A stretch of 64,000 bases of DNA from Capra hircus (GCF_001704415.2 NC_030817.1:54359550-54423549); one strand, 5' to 3'. Positions 1 to 10,927 are shown, numbered from the stretch's first letter. The notes: a model not told the origin generated them from the letters alone. Made by a program: numbers and translations.

Positions 1-394
1 AACTTGGAAGATGCTAAGGGGTAGCAAATCAGAGATATTCAAATAGCAGGCAGCTCCGTTGGAGTGGAGAGCCAAATGAGTTAATGGAAAACTAGGCACA
101 GTTGTTTAACAAGAACACAATCCAAATAAAAGTCATCTCAGCCCCGCTCTGAGGTGAATAAACTTCAGGCAATATTCTGAGAAAGAACAGGATCCTTTTC
201 CAAAAATGCTCCCTTGAATGATTGTGGTCTTAAGTAATACTTCATACAACGAGGATGAAATAGTTGTAGCCTGAAAAATATTTGAGACCATTAGAACTGA
301 TCTTCAGTTGGCTAAAGGAAAATCTCAACAAAACATATATAGAATACTTATATTTGGGCAATGTTATTTCTTCTAGAAAAATTATTTGTGAAAC

Positions 395-490
395 CTGTTT
401 TTCTATTCATCCATCAATTTATTTACTTAGCCAATGCATTTTGGGGGGCACCTGTCAAATACTAGGCATACTCTTGGGAACAAAACTCAG
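395..490 (-). mobile_element. L2 3'-end remnant
   Basis: The stretch reads like the complement of the L2 3' end, with a degenerate version of its 'cacctactatgtgccaggc' segment next to a cattca-type terminus. It is short and worn, so the call is tentative. It lies directly before the L1 fragment that starts near 491. Confidence 0.35.
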
Positions 491-950
491 GATCACTCAT
501 AGCAGCATTAGTTACAACTGTCAAGATTTGAAAGCAACCTGAGTGTCTCAAGGATGAATGGATAAAGAGGATGTGGTACATACATACAATGGAATACTAA
601 TCAGCTATCAAAAAATATTTTGTCATTTGCAGCAACATGGATGGACTTGAAGGACATAATGTTAAGCAAAATAAATCAGAAAAAGACAAATGCAGTGTGA
701 TATCACTTATATGCGAAATCTAAAAAATACAACAACCAAGTGAATAGAACCAAAAAGAAGCAGATTCACAGATACAGAGAACAAACTGGTGGGTACCACC
801 GGGAGGGAAAGGCAATATAGGTGTGGGAAAGGAGGAGATATAAACTACTGAGGCTTAGGCTCAAGGATGTATTGTACAACATGAGGAAAAAGCCAATATT
901 TTGCAATAACTGAAAATAGAAAGTAACCTTTAAAATTGCATAGAATTTTT
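491..950 (+). mobile_element. L1 3'-end fragment (L1MA/artiodactyl L1 type)
   Basis: Typical L1 ORF2-end and 3'UTR landmarks appear in order: 'gaatggataaagaggatgtgg', 'gcagcaacatggatggact', 'gatatcacttatatg', 'gcagattcacagatacaga', 'attgtacaacatgagg' and a late 'taacctttaaaattg'. All are in sense on the plus strand. The coding part is broken and only a few hundred bases remain, so this is a dead 5'-truncated copy. Confidence 0.75.
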
Positions 951-1129
951 TTTTAATTATAGGAAAAAAAACACAAAATCACTGCCCAAATAGAGGTGAA
1001 ATACTAGTGTGGGAAACCCAATAATCTCATAACTACTGTATCATACAAGAAGACATCATGCCCAGGATATCAATATTCTCCGTTTTTCAACCATTGAATA
1101 TAAATTTAAGGTCTTCCATCTATTGGGCA
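951..1129. other. AT-rich stretch, nothing recognised
   Basis: I see only short A and T runs here and no gene or named repeat. Confidence 0.4.
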
Positions 1130-1440
1130 GCAGAGAGGGGATGTGATGATAAACGACGCAAATAAATACACAAGTATAAAAGGTGCTAGCTAAGTGCCAA
1201 GAGAAAACTAATGGACTGTGTCTATGACAGAGAATAACGGTGGTGGGCTGGGGATGGTCTGCAAAGAGTTGGTCAGGGAGGGTGTCCCCAAGGAAGTGGT
1301 TGTTCAAATGAAACCTACAGAATGTGAAACTCTAAATATGAATGCATCTGGGGAAGAGCTTCCTGAGTACAAAACCCCTGAACCTGGAGGAAGCATGCTA
1401 GTAAGAGGAACAGGCAAAAAGCAACTAAATGGTCACATCT
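1130..1440 (-). mobile_element. L2 LINE remnant
   Basis: The plus strand shows the complement of the L2 ORF2 end and 3'UTR: 'ggtcagggagggtgtcccc' resembles the complement of the L2 'ccttccctgacc' region, and 'ctggggaagagcttcctga' that of its 'tgctcttccccca' region. A 77-residue open frame on the plus strand (1218-1451) is accidental antisense reading. Confidence 0.6.
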
Positions 1441-2059
1441 TATGGGATTAGTATTTACCACGCAGTTATCACTGGAAATGTCAACCAAAATAACTGATTT
1501 CAGAGTAATTGATCCATAGCTTTTTCTCTTTGCAATAAGCATTTAGCAAGGCTGGTTGGACATTCCGCGTTTGATGTAATAAAACCCTCTCACTTATATA
1601 TGGAATGATGTATGATGTTCTCTTCTCTATGGTGGGAACACATGCATTCTACCCACTCAAAATCAGATCTCTAAGAAACACATTAGAAACCAGGAATATT
1701 TCTCAAGGTCAGGAAGATTACACTGCTTCCCTGAAGCCTTACAGTCCTGTAAGTGGTGGCCCCAGGATCTGAGACACTAGCTTTCTGATAGCTTAGGTCT
1801 TGGCTTCTACAGTACATTCGGCATTCTAATTGGAGGAGACCTGGGAATCAACTTTAGGTCAGCCCTCATTTAAATAAATTCTTTCTCTCAGGGCTCTGAA
1901 GATGGATACGGGAACTCAGAAGTTGGCACTTTCAGCTCTGCCCTGGACACCAGCCTGAAGGAAAGCCCGATAGATTCTCTTGACAAGCATGCAACCCTAT
2001 TCTTCCAATTACCATTCCAGCAAGATTATTACATTGTGTCCTGATATTCAAATGTCTAC
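1441..2059. other. Unique sequence, no gene seen
   Basis: This stretch has no open frame of note, no recognised repeat and no splice-flanked coding pattern that I can support. Confidence 0.4.
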
Positions 2060-2615
2060 TTTCTCTTGAGACTCCAAGGCCCCAGGGGCAAAGCCATCCC
2101 ATCTACCAATCCCCATTTTTCCATGAGGTCAGCCTTTTCCCTCTGCCCATCAGTCTAGATTCTAGCATTCTCTCACTATGATCTTTTCCTTGCAAAAACT
2201 TGTGCTCTTCACTTCTTCCACCTTATTCATCAGACCAGACCCCAGCAATGAGTGAACTCTACTTTCTCCTGTCTTAACTTGTACCTGAGCTCCTGAATGT
2301 GTATAGAAAAAATGCAAGGGAGCTATAGAACCACTTTAAATTCATGAGCTCCAGCTTCAAATGGGCACTCAAAACTGCCCAGCAGGTCTTGTATTTTTCT
2401 CTTGTTGACTTACTTCCCTATTCCCTAAGAATACAACTTTATACCTTCTTTTCCTCTCCTGAAACTTCCTACCTTCCTTGCTCTATCTCAGATGATGACT
2501 TCTCATTTCATGGATAAAATTGAAAAATCATCTTCACTTTACCAAACCTACAATCTTCAGTGGGGCCCATTTTCTCCTTCTTTGCTCTGGTTAAAACGGA
2601 AAAAAATGCCCATCA

Positions 2616-2897
2616 GCCTGCTGCTGCTGCTGCTGCTAAGTCGCTTCAGTCGTGTCCAACTCTGTGCGACCCCATAGATGGTAGCCCACCTGGCTCCCCC
2701 GTCCCTGGGATTCTCCAGGCAAGAACACTGGAGTGGGTTGCCATTTCCTTCTCCAATGCATGAAAGTGAGAAGTGAAAGGGAAGTCACTCAGTTGTGTCC
2801 GACTCCTAGCGACCCCATGGACTGCAGCCCACCAGGCTCCTCCGTCCATGGGATTTCCCAGGCAAGAGTCCTGGAGCGGGGTGCCATCGCCTTCTCC
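2616..2897 (-). mobile_element. Bov-A2 SINE with 8-bp TSD
   Basis: Two BovA monomers lie in tandem on the minus strand. The plus strand starts with a (CTG)n run, then 'aagtcgcttcagtcgtgtcc', a first monomer, the linker 'catgaaagtgagaagtgaaag' and a second monomer. The direct repeat 'gcccatca' flanks it at 2608-2615 and 2898-2905, marking the insertion into the L2 remnant. Open frames across it are chance frames common to this family. Confidence 0.95.
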
Positions 2898-3158
2898 GCC
2901 CATCACCCTATCAAAGTCCAGTTCCTTCTACATGCACCTGGGCTCTCACCCCCTCAAATACTGTCCTACTTCGGTTGTTCCCACTTTCTACATTATCAGT
3001 TCCTCTCTCACTGGGTCAGGCCCACCACTAAACAAACATGCTCTATTATTGCCTGAATTTATTGAAAACAAAACAAAAAGCACCTACTGACTCTCTTTCT
3101 CTATACTATTTCTTGAGTTCACAGCCTAAGACAAATAGAGTTGTCTGTACGTACATTG

Positions 3159-3363
3159 ACCTCAGCTTTCCTGGTGGCTCAGTGATAAAGAATCCACCTG
3201 CCAATGCAGGAAATGTTGGGAAGATTCCCTGGAGAAGGAAATGGCAACCCACTCCAGTATTTTTGCCTGGGAAATCCCATGGACAGAGGAGCCTGGTGGG
3301 CTATAGTCTATGGGGTCGCAGAGTCAAACACAACTAAGGGATTAAACAAAAACAACAACAACA
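3159..3363 (+). mobile_element. Bov-tA SINE, internally deleted
   Basis: The tRNA-related head 'ctggtggctcagtgataaag' is followed by the BovA body ('ggagaaggaaatggcaaccc') and an 'aacaacaacaaca' tail. About 20 bp that normally hold the Pol III B box are missing after 'ccaatgcagg', so this copy probably cannot be transcribed from its own promoter. A direct repeat 'tacattg' lies at 3152-3158 and 3364-3370. Confidence 0.93.
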
Positions 3364-3670
3364 TACATTGGCTTCACACTAAGTTTTCCCACTTTATTCT
3401 GGCTTTGCCCCCTTTCACCTGGCCAATAATTTCAGCTGGAAATGAGCATATCCAATTTTCCAAATCAAACGGATGGCTTTCAAGTCTCATCTTGTTCAAC
3501 TTCTTCTTGAAGGTGGTAGCCAACCACCTTCCCCTTACACTCTCTCTTCCAGCTCCCATGACATCCACTCCTCCCTTTATCTGACCTCTGACTCAGAGTG
3601 TTCTCAGGTCTCAGTCTTAGCTGCTTTTCCTTTTTCCTAAGCAAACTTATCCAGCCCATTTGCTTTTGTT

Positions 3671-4055
3671 TACTTCCTTTTAAAATGGTTTTCATTTTTT
3701 ATCTAAGAAGTAAATGCACAGAGTCAATAGTCTTTTAGGAGTTATTTGGCTTTTTAATAACCTTCTCCAAAAAGCAAACACATCAGATTTCCATATTCTT
3801 TCTCTGGAGTTTTCACACCCATAACCATCTGTGCTGCATTAATCAATCCTTGTTTTCCTGAACAGGTGACATCTCATGACTCCTCTTCCTCACTTTCCTG
3901 TGTTAAGTGAAATCCTTCCTGTATCACTTTCTCTTTCCTGGTTTACAACTGTATTTTCCTAAAGGACATTCTTTAATAGCTTTTAAAGAAAAAATATATC
4001 TACTTGAATTCTTACAATTATGAAAATATATGTATTTTCATATATTTCAATATAT
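3671..4055. other. AT-rich stretch, nothing certain
   Basis: Mostly T-rich sequence, ending in a short palindromic 'atatgtatttt' cluster near 4027-4060. No gene seen. Confidence 0.4.
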
Positions 4056-4780
4056 GTATCCTTTTGGTTAAAAGTTTAGCTAGGACTATAATTCTATGTT
4101 AAAAATTATGATCAATCAGAATTTTGAACCAATGTTCTTTTTATTCTAATTTTCAGTGTTGCTATTGAAAAGTCCAATTAGTTATCCTGGTTCCTTTTAC
4201 TTTGTGTGTGTTTATTTTATTTTTTGTCTACCTTTGGGTTTTCTACCCCTGCGTTCTAAAATTCACAATGGAAAATTCCATGCTATAGGCCTTTTCCTGT
4301 TCATTGTGCTGGGCGCTAACTCAACAGTCTATTTTAAATGGGAGAAATGTGTCTTGTAATTTGGTGAATTTTTATTGAATCAAATTAGTTGAATGGTGGG
4401 CTTCTTGCAGCAATTTTCTAATTATATCCTCTTTTCTGGGGCTGATTATCAACCTTTCTCATTGTTTTTTCTTTATGATCTATGGGATTGCCCCTAAATA
4501 TGCATCTTTCAATATTTCTATTGATTTAAAAAATTTGATTGCCAGGTTACAATCCTTAAGAATTTACACTTAATCTTCTGTTCCTTTTTTCATAGCATCC
4601 TGTACTTGTTTTATGGATATCATAACACATTTTAAGAATATTAATTCTCATTTGATTTTGAGAGTTCTCCTCTGCCTTATCCCTTTTTTGGATTCTTCTA
4701 GTCCATCCTTTCATTTTGGAAATGTTCCTAAGATGTCTGCTCTTCTTATTTGTTTATTTGTATTCAAGAGAGAGTTAATA
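4056..4780 (-). mobile_element. Ancient L1/HAL1-type remnant
   Basis: The plus strand resembles the complement of an old L1 5'/ORF1 region: 'gctaggactataattctatg', 'cagtgttgctattgaaaagtcc', and later 'tagcatcctgtacttgtttt' followed by 'atggatatcat' and 'gaatattaat'. These are weak but ordered matches to a pattern I know from old mammalian L1 copies. No coding frame survives. Confidence 0.45.
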
Positions 4781-4984
4781 AAAGCTGTTTGCAAGCAGGG
4801 AGCTTGGTAGGGTTTGTCAAATGGTATAACTTATTGCAGTTTGCACCAGGCAGACTCGTGTTTATTCTATTCCTGAAACTTGTGCAAAGCTTTTCCATGT
4901 CAGGGATCTGAACATCAGGATCTATCTGGAATGCATCTTTTACTAAACATACATACACACATACTACCACACTCCTGCCTGAAG

Positions 4985-5300
4985 CCTTCTTACCTTTTAG
5001 ATCTTTGCTTATACATCATCTCTTTAGAGGGGCTTTCTCTGACCATTTCTGTCTAAATAAAATAGCTCTCTATTATTCTTTCCATGTTTCTTTCCTCTGT
5101 AATATGTACCACAGTTTATGCCGTTGATTATGTAACTGAATGCTTTCTTGTCTGTTTCATATTGTCTAATAACAAGCTTTATGTGGGAAAGTACCATTTC
5201 TATCTCTATTCGTGTTCAATGTTCTAGTCTCAGGACTTAGCACTGAAATATAGCACGGTCAATACATATTATTCATTTAATCAATGAATGGATGGATGGA
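4985..5300 (+). mobile_element. L2 3' end
   Basis: The L2 3' end is recognisable in sense: a 'gctttctctgaccatttctg' segment, 'aaataaaatagctctct', a tract resembling 'aagctccatgagggcaggga', then 'ttcaatgttctagtctcagg' and a terminus of tandem 'atgaatggatggatgg' units (5284-5301). Confidence 0.8.
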
Positions 5301-5329
5301 TGTATAGAAATTCTAGGGTTTTGGTCAAT

Positions 5330-5480
5330 CTCTGGTTTAAGTAGCTCTGTAACCTTAGGCAAGTCATTTAACCTCCAAAAACTTTGATTTACTTAGCTTC
5401 TTAAGACTTAGAATAATAGTGTTGGCATAAGGAAATAATTGATGTCAAAGTGCTTAGTTAAAAGGTCTATATTATTATGA
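5330..5480 (+). mobile_element. MIR SINE
   Basis: The MIR core 'ctgtaaccttaggcaagtca' followed by 'tttaacctcc', then 'aataatagtg' and 'caaagtgcttag', is in the usual order and sense. Divergence fits an ancient copy. Confidence 0.75.
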
Positions 5481-5889
5481 GCAATTATAAAGACTGAATG
5501 TGGCTTACTCTGTTTTTTCTTATTTTTTCCTTCACTTCATATTGAAACTTCAATTTAACACTTCAGGGATCATACCTTGATAACACCTTCTAAGTGATGT
5601 TGTTATTAAGAGTTTTTTTAGAACCAAATTAACTAAACTCATAGATGTGATTCAAATCAGATGTGCCTTATTCAGACTCCTGAGCAAATAATGTCATAAG
5701 AAAATTCCAGTTTCTGGTTCTAGTTTAATGATGGAAATGAATGAGCAATATCTCAACTCATGATCTACTTTCAAGTACAAGGAAGGACAAGATAAAAGAA
5801 ATTCCAGTTCAGGAATGAGAACTAAATCATTCCTCTATTTTTGAACTATAATATTTGCCCCAAACTAACCAAAATAATCAAACTATTCA
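5481..5889. other. Unique sequence, no gene seen
   Basis: AT-rich with no frame or repeat I can name. Confidence 0.35.
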
Positions 5890-6060
5890 AGTAAATGTGT
5901 GGGAAAACTAGAATGCTTGTTAGTGGCTGATAGAAATGCAAATTGATATAATCCTTCTAGAAAGCAGTTTAAAAATACATGTAACATGCCTTACAGGTGT
6001 TTATGTATTTTGGTACCATAACTGTTCTGAGAAATTATTCTAAGGGAAAAGTCCCAAATT
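5890..6060 (+). mobile_element. Possible old L1 3'-region fragment
   Basis: The segment 'gaaatgcaaattgatataatcc' followed by 'ctagaaagcagttt' and 'gagaaattattctaaggg' resembles the 3' region of old mammalian L1 (L1ME-like). Short and diverged, so tentative. Confidence 0.35.
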
Positions 6061-6072
6061 TAGGGACTTTTT

Positions 6073-6147
6073 TCATTTCTAACAACAGCACAGGTTGTAC
6101 TGATGCTTCTGGTCCAAATGTCCATACTTGGAGAACCTCTGTTCTAG
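6073..6147 (-). mobile_element. MER5A-type hAT DNA transposon fragment
   Basis: The plus strand carries the complement of the MER5A end: 'atttctaacaacagcacagg', 'ctgatgcttctggtcc' and 'acttggagaacctctgttct'. It is a non-autonomous hAT-Charlie relic without coding capacity. Confidence 0.65.
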
Positions 6148-7035
6148 ACCTTAACCATCCAGTATTTTAGCTCTTTATTGGAGTTATGTTTCCCTAGATC
6201 TCTTATCCTCCTACTCCTGTTCACTGATAAACTAATCTGAGATGCTAATCTGACTTAATAAATCATGAGATGATAGTAATAAATAATGTGAGATATCTGC
6301 CAAGCATATCTGCCAGGCATTTACACACATACAAACTGCTTGCTTTTTCATATGAAACACACTGTCAGGGTAGATCTCACCCCTTTCAGGGCTGTGATTC
6401 TTATGTCAGGAGTCTGGTTATGCTTTTCACTTTGGGGAGGATGGTGTCAACTTTCCCCATATCTGGAGTCTCCTTCCAGTGTTTTAGATACTTCCTCTTC
6501 CTGCCCCAGCTCTGGAAGTCCTCAGGACAGTGTTTCAGGAAGGGGGTGAATAAAAATAAATCCATGTCTTCCCACTTGATGACTTAAGGGTGCACAAAGT
6601 GACCAAGAGGAGTCCTCCAGTGGGAACTGCTGAGCTAATGCATCATCAGAGGAAGCTCCGATCTGTATGCCTCTCTCCCATGACTTTTGGGAGTGGCTTT
6701 CTGCCATACTTGTCTCTCCTAGATTTTTTCTCCCTTGGAATTCCTTCTTGGATTTTCACACAGTTCTTTGAGCTGGTGCCATTTTCTTGGACCGCCCTTG
6801 TCTCTCTGGATGTACCAAAATTTCTGACCACATCCTTGGCTTCACTCTTGCTATTCTTTCTTGTTGTTGTTTTGATATTCTAAGCTTTTACTCTCCTGAA
6901 GTTCTCATGTCTCTGTTCAACAGATATTTCTAAAGCATGATTTTTTTTTCCCCTCTAGTTTCTCTTTTTTCTCAGGTATGTTTGTACCTGACACCTCCAA
7001 GCTACTTTCTTGTGTCCTCATGGTAAAAGTTTTCA
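6148..7035. other. Unique sequence, no gene seen
   Basis: Open frames of about 60-105 residues at 6270-6883 overlap each other on both strands. They show no domain, no repeat family and no codon pattern, so I do not call a gene. Confidence 0.4.
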
Positions 7036-7039
7036 ATCA

Positions 7040-7105
7040 TTGAACATATGTGTGTTGAATGGCTCTTAAATGTCAGATACTGTGGTAAGTACTGCGAATG
7101 CAGAC
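7040..7105 (-). mobile_element. Probable L2 3'-end scrap
   Basis: The stretch around 'ttgaatggctcttaaatgtc' and 'gatactgtggtaagtactg' resembles the complement of the L2 3' terminus. Short and weak. Confidence 0.35.
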
Positions 7106-7266
7106 ATCTTCAGCATGCAACATTTTCCCTTAAAAAAGTCTTATATTTCACTGAAATCCTGAAAATCTTACCGTTGAAAAGACTGTTGTTGTTGCTTTTT
7201 TTTCTGAAGTGATCAAATCAGATGCTGAATAATTGCATTAATCACTTCTGACTCAGGGTCAGCCCT

Positions 7267-7543
7267 GCTGCTGCTGCTGCTAAGTCGCTTCAGTCGTGTC
7301 CGACTCTGTGCGACCCCATAGACGGCAGCCCACCAGGCTTCCCCGTCCCTGGGATTCTCCAGGCAAGAACACTGGAGTGGGTTGCCATTTCCTTCTGCAA
7401 TGCATGAAAGTGAAAAGTGAAAGTGCAGTTGCTCAGTCGTATCTGACTCTTAGTGAGCCCGCGGATTGCAGCCTACCAGGCTCCTCTGTCCATAGGTTTT
7501 TCCAGGCAAGAATACTGGAGTGTGGTGCCGTTGCCTTCTCCTG
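7267..7543 (-). mobile_element. Bov-A2 SINE with perfect 11-bp TSD
   Basis: Full dimeric Bov-A2 on the minus strand, with a (CTG)n start, two BovA monomers and the linker 'gaaaagtgaaagtgcag'. The target-site repeat 'gggtcagccct' occurs exactly at 7256-7266 and 7544-7554, so both edges are fixed to the base. The intact TSD indicates a fairly recent insertion. Confidence 0.96.
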
Positions 7544-7554
7544 GGGTCAGCCCT

Positions 7555-8139
7555 ACCCATAAACAAAGTGGGAATGCCTGAGGTAACTTGATTTTAGGGG
7601 TCTCCTCTCCAAAGTTGCACAAATTCTCACATTCTTTGCCACCTTGGATGTGGGATAATAATGTAGATGTGAGTGCTTATATTCTGATTCTGTTTTTCAT
7701 AGCAGTTATCTAAACAAACAGGATATAGGTCAAGAGAAGGTGAATTTGGGTTCATGAAACATGGCTCAAAGGCCAGGAATAATGAGAGTTCTTAAAGATT
7801 CCTACTCATCCAGGAATTATCTTGGGAGTGCTGAATGTCTGGCAGGAGATGGGAATGAGGATACCAAGTTGCAAAACTCTAAAGTTGAACTTTACTTATG
7901 TAAATTGTGACAAGACTTTTTCCTCTAATGGTATAAGATTAATCTTATTTACCAGGCCCAACAGCATATACTGTTTCCCTCTTTAGCTGGGAACTTTTCC
8001 CTCAGTATTTCAAGTGACCATTTCAAAATCTTAGTGTAGTTCTAGATGAAAAATCTTCAAACCCAGAACTAAGACTTGCTGGGTAGAACAGAATATCAAT
8101 GGAGAGGTTGGCAATTGAATTTACAATTACCAACAATCA
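7555..8139. other. Unique sequence, no gene seen
   Basis: No coding frame, RNA gene or repeat recognised. Confidence 0.4.
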
Positions 8140-8153
8140 AGAATATCTTCCTA

Positions 8154-8625
8154 TCAGTACCATTTTTCCAGATTCCTTAGAGACACAGACATAAAGAACA
8201 GGCTATGGACGTAGCGAAGGAAGGAGAGGGTGGGACGAAAAGAGAGAGTGGCGTTGACACATATACACTACCATGCGTAAAATGGGTATCTAGCGGGAAG
8301 CTGCTATATAGCGCAGGGAGCTCAGCTCAGTGCTCTGTGACAGCCTAGAGAGGTGGAGTGAGGGGTTGGGAGGAGGTTTTGGGAAATGGCAACCCACTCC
8401 AGTGTTCTTGCCTGGAGAATCCCAGGGACAGGGGAGCCTGGTGGGCTGCAGTCCATGCGGTCGCTAAGAGTCGGACACAACTGAGTGACTTCACTTTCAC
8501 TTTGGAGAGAATGGACATATGTGTACTTCTGGCTGATTCATATTGTTGTATGGCAGAAACCAACACAACATTCTAAAGTAATTATCCTCAATAAAAAATT
8601 AAAAAACAAAAACAACAACAAAAAA
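8154..8625 (+). mobile_element. L1-BT-type 3' end with inverted 5' tip
   Basis: From 8177 the plus strand carries a bovine-type L1 3' end in sense: 'agagacacagacat', 'gagggtgggacgaaaagag', 'gggaagctgctatatagcgc', 'ggctgattcatattgttgt', 'gcagaaaccaacacaacatt' and an A-rich tail to about 8625. The preceding 23 bp (8154-8176) match the same L1 in the opposite orientation; compare the reverse-oriented L1-BT copy at about 10196-10218. An imperfect 14-bp direct repeat (8140-8153 and 8626-8639, two mismatches) encloses all of it. A BovA monomer interrupts the element near 8384-8508. Confidence 0.85.
8384..8508 (+). mobile_element. BovA monomer nested in L1-BT
   Basis: One BovA unit, 'ggaaatggcaacccactcc' to 'aactgagtgacttcactttc', sits inside the L1-BT 3' end. 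L1 sequence resumes after about 8508. It resembles half of a Bov-A2. I saw no clean TSD. Confidence 0.85.
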
Positions 8626-8639
8626 AGAGTATCTTTCTA

Positions 8640-9576
8640 AAAGCAATGGCAAAGATTACACCGTAAAAAATAGTCATTGCCAGATTCCAGTGTGTAAAAC
8701 TTGATATTTTAGGTGCTCAATATAAAGACAATTTTAAATGCAAACAGCAAACTGGATTTTTTTTTTTTTGCAAAATGTATGGCAAAAGTGCATAACACAT
8801 ATTTAATAATAAATACAGGGATCACGCAAATCAGGAAGAAACATTCAACACTCTAACGTTAAAATGGTTTATTAGTTAGGACAAAGCTCAGAGTTGCAAC
8901 TGGGAATCTCAGTGGCTTATTACAATAGAAATTCCTTCACTGCCTCACAAAGTCTAACATAAGTATGTGTTCCTCAGTGGAAAGAAGAATTTTTCTCTGT
9001 AAAAACTGAGGGCCCAAACTTTTTCCATTCGTGAAACCATCATTTTTAATATGTGGCTTCCAATATGGTTGTATCTACTGCAAAAACCAGTGGAAAAGGA
9101 AAAGTCTGGAGGATGCATGAATAAGATGTTTTTACAGGCCTGACCTAGAAGAGGTACACGTCATACTCACTCATGTTCTTTTGGCTAGAACTGAGCCCCA
9201 CTCCCATGAGAATACTTAAGTGCAAGGGGAGAGGGAAATATTGTCTAAACTGTGTATCTAGGGAGAAAAGGAAATGGTGGTTGAACAGCTATCTCATCTC
9301 TGCCACAGCCAAACCCCTCCCTTATGGGAGCCAGATGTTGTTTATATACATATCCACTTATACATACACATAAAAAGTAGATTAGTCTTAGTTTAAGCTG
9401 TGAACCTAAGATGATAGATGTGGGAGTGCCATGAAGGATCTGCAAAGAAGGTGTTCGCAGAACAGTCTTGCAATACAACCTACCATCCACCTCAAGAGAA
9501 TATAAAGAATCTGAAGTTATAGATGCAAAGAGGAGTTAGTTAGACGGGAAGAGAGTTACTGGTGTTTTATGAGGCT
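8640..9576. other. Mostly unclassified; possible old MaLR-like LTR at about 8870-9150
   Basis: A 14-base T run lies at about 8757-8770. The phrase 'ctcagtggcttattacaatag' near 8909 resembles the complement of a MaLR LTR 3' end ('...taagccactgag...'), but the flanks are too worn to assign. No gene seen. Confidence 0.3.
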
Positions 9577-9608
9577 CATCTCTCTCTCTGTCTCTCTCCC
9601 CCTTTTTC
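9577..9608 (+). repeat. (TC)n simple repeat
   Basis: A pyrimidine tract of alternating TC with minor breaks, ending in C and T runs. Confidence 0.8.
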
Positions 9609-9930
9609 AGCCCAAGGAAGAGATTTCAATGAGATGGTTTAGAGAACTTAATATATGCCCTCTGGAGTGTGTCACTTATGCCTAAGAAGTCTGGAGAGAC
9701 AGAAGCTGGAGTAAGTAGCTGGCAGAATTGGACTAGGGGCTGTGGTTTCACTCCTGCCCCGGGTAGAGGCTCTATTACTTGTGGGCCAGATTGGAGGGCT
9801 GCATGGCAGAGAGAGTTGGTGAGTTACTGCTGGAGATCCTGTCCAAGAGGGGCCACCTGGAGGGACACAGGAACCTCAGCAAAGCAAGCTGGAGATGTAC
9901 TGCTAGATCTTACAGGCTCAGAAAGGCGTT
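9609..9930. other. Unique sequence, no gene seen
   Basis: Two overlapping open frames (9669-10007 and 9779-10030) run into the neighbouring L1 and show no domain, so I treat them as chance. Confidence 0.35.
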
Positions 9931-9931
9931 T

Positions 9932-10272
9932 CATCTATTTATTTATTTATATAAATATATCTCCTCCCTCTTGGGCCTCTCTCCCACACCCTATCCCACC
10001 CCTCTAGATCATCAGAAAGCGCGGAGCTGAGCTTCCTGTGTTACACAGCAGCTTCCTGCTAGGTATTTGTTTTACACACGGTAGTGGATACTGCCAGTGC
10101 TGCTCTCCCAGTGGGTCCCACCTCTCCTTCCCCCTCTGTGCCCACATGCCATTCTCTACATCCGTGTCTCTATTCCTGCCCTGCAAACAGGTTCATCTCT
10201 ACCATTTTTCTAGATTCCACATATACGCATTAATATATGATATTTGCTTTTCTCTTTCTGACTTCAGAAATG
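9932..10272 (-). mobile_element. L1-BT-type 3' end
   Basis: The complement of the bovine L1 3' end: 'cccacccctctagatcatc', 'gcttcctgtgttacacagca', 'tttacacacggtagtggat', 'ttctctacatccgtgtctct', 'ccatttttctagattccaca' and 'tttgcttttctctttctgac'. A degenerate direct repeat around 'tcagaaa' (9918-9924 and 10264-10270) may be its TSD. Confidence 0.85.
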
Positions 10273-10736
10273 CCTTTTAAATGATCAGCCAGGAGAAAGG
10301 CATCAACTACTGTCCATGGAACTACAAGAGAGCACTTCCCAGCATTAAGGTTGGGGAGGGGATCTCCAAGCAAAACACCCCTCCCCACCAAAAAAAAAAA
10401 AAAAGAACCCATAGGAGTGCTCTGAGAGAAAGAAGGTGTCTAAGTACTTAAGACAACCAGGTAGTACTAAGCATACAGACAAGTAAGAATTCTACATCCT
10501 TTCCTCTTCTCCCAGCTCGTGCTTCAGCTCTGTAGAATCAGAAACCAAGCGAGCAAGTCACAGAAGTCCAAGCGCTGGGAGAGGAAAGATGAACCGGTTC
10601 TCCTTTCCCACAGCAGACGCAGACCTACGCGGGGCAAACTAGAGGGCGGTGTGGGGTGGGGCTTGCCATTAGGACTGAAGTTTCCTGCTCTGGACTGGAC
10701 GTTAATTACTGAACTAAACCACTTTATGACCAAAAG
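10273..10736. other. Unique sequence, no gene seen
   Basis: Contains a 15-base A run at about 10389-10403. A long minus-strand open frame (10524-10961, 145 residues) crosses the tRNA SINE and has no recognisable domain. Confidence 0.35.
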
Positions 10737-10746
10737 TGACTGGAGG

Positions 10747-10917
10747 GGGACACTCCCTGGTGGTCCAGTGGTTAAGAATCTACCTTCTAATGTAGGCGAA
10801 GTGGGTTCAATCCCAGGTTGGGAAATGAGGATCCCATGTGTCAAGGAGCAACTAAATCCGAGAAATACAACTGAGACCTGACACAGCCAAAAATAAAACA
10901 AACTTTTTTTTTTTCGT
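10747..10917 (+). mobile_element. tRNA-Glu-type SINE (cetartiodactyl CHR-2-like), 10-bp TSD
   Basis: Head 'ctccctggtggtccagtggt' with the Pol III B-box-like 'gggttcaatccc', followed by 'gacacagccaaaaataaaac'. It lacks the BovA body, which sets it apart from Bov-tA. The direct repeat 'tgactggagg' at 10737-10746 and 10918-10927 marks the insertion. The 3' end is odd: the A-rich tail is followed by a T run (about 10905-10914) before the TSD. Confidence 0.85.
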
Positions 10918-10927
10918 TGACTGGAGG

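Larger units (their letters stand above)
2060..3670 (+). mobile_element. L2 LINE ORF2 remnant, split by two SINEs
   Basis: A pyrimidine-rich stretch follows the L2 ORF2 pattern in sense. Its pieces are about 2060-2607, 2906-3151 and 3371-3670. Landmarks include 'caaacatgctctattattgcc', then the 'gttttcccactttattctgg' part, and 'cttcttgaaggtggtagcc' through 'ctgactcagagtgttctcagg', which follow the RT region in the usual L2 order. No reading frame survives. Young Bov-A2 and Bov-tA copies interrupt it, which fits the age of L2. Pattern match only; the outer edges are approximate. Confidence 0.55.

Noticed and set aside
1218..1451. 77-residue open frame with a clean start
   Set aside because: Lies in an antisense L2 remnant and has no domain.
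2646..3090. Several overlapping 80-107-residue frames on both strands
   Set aside because: All come from the Bov-A2 element, whose sequence is open in several frames by chance.
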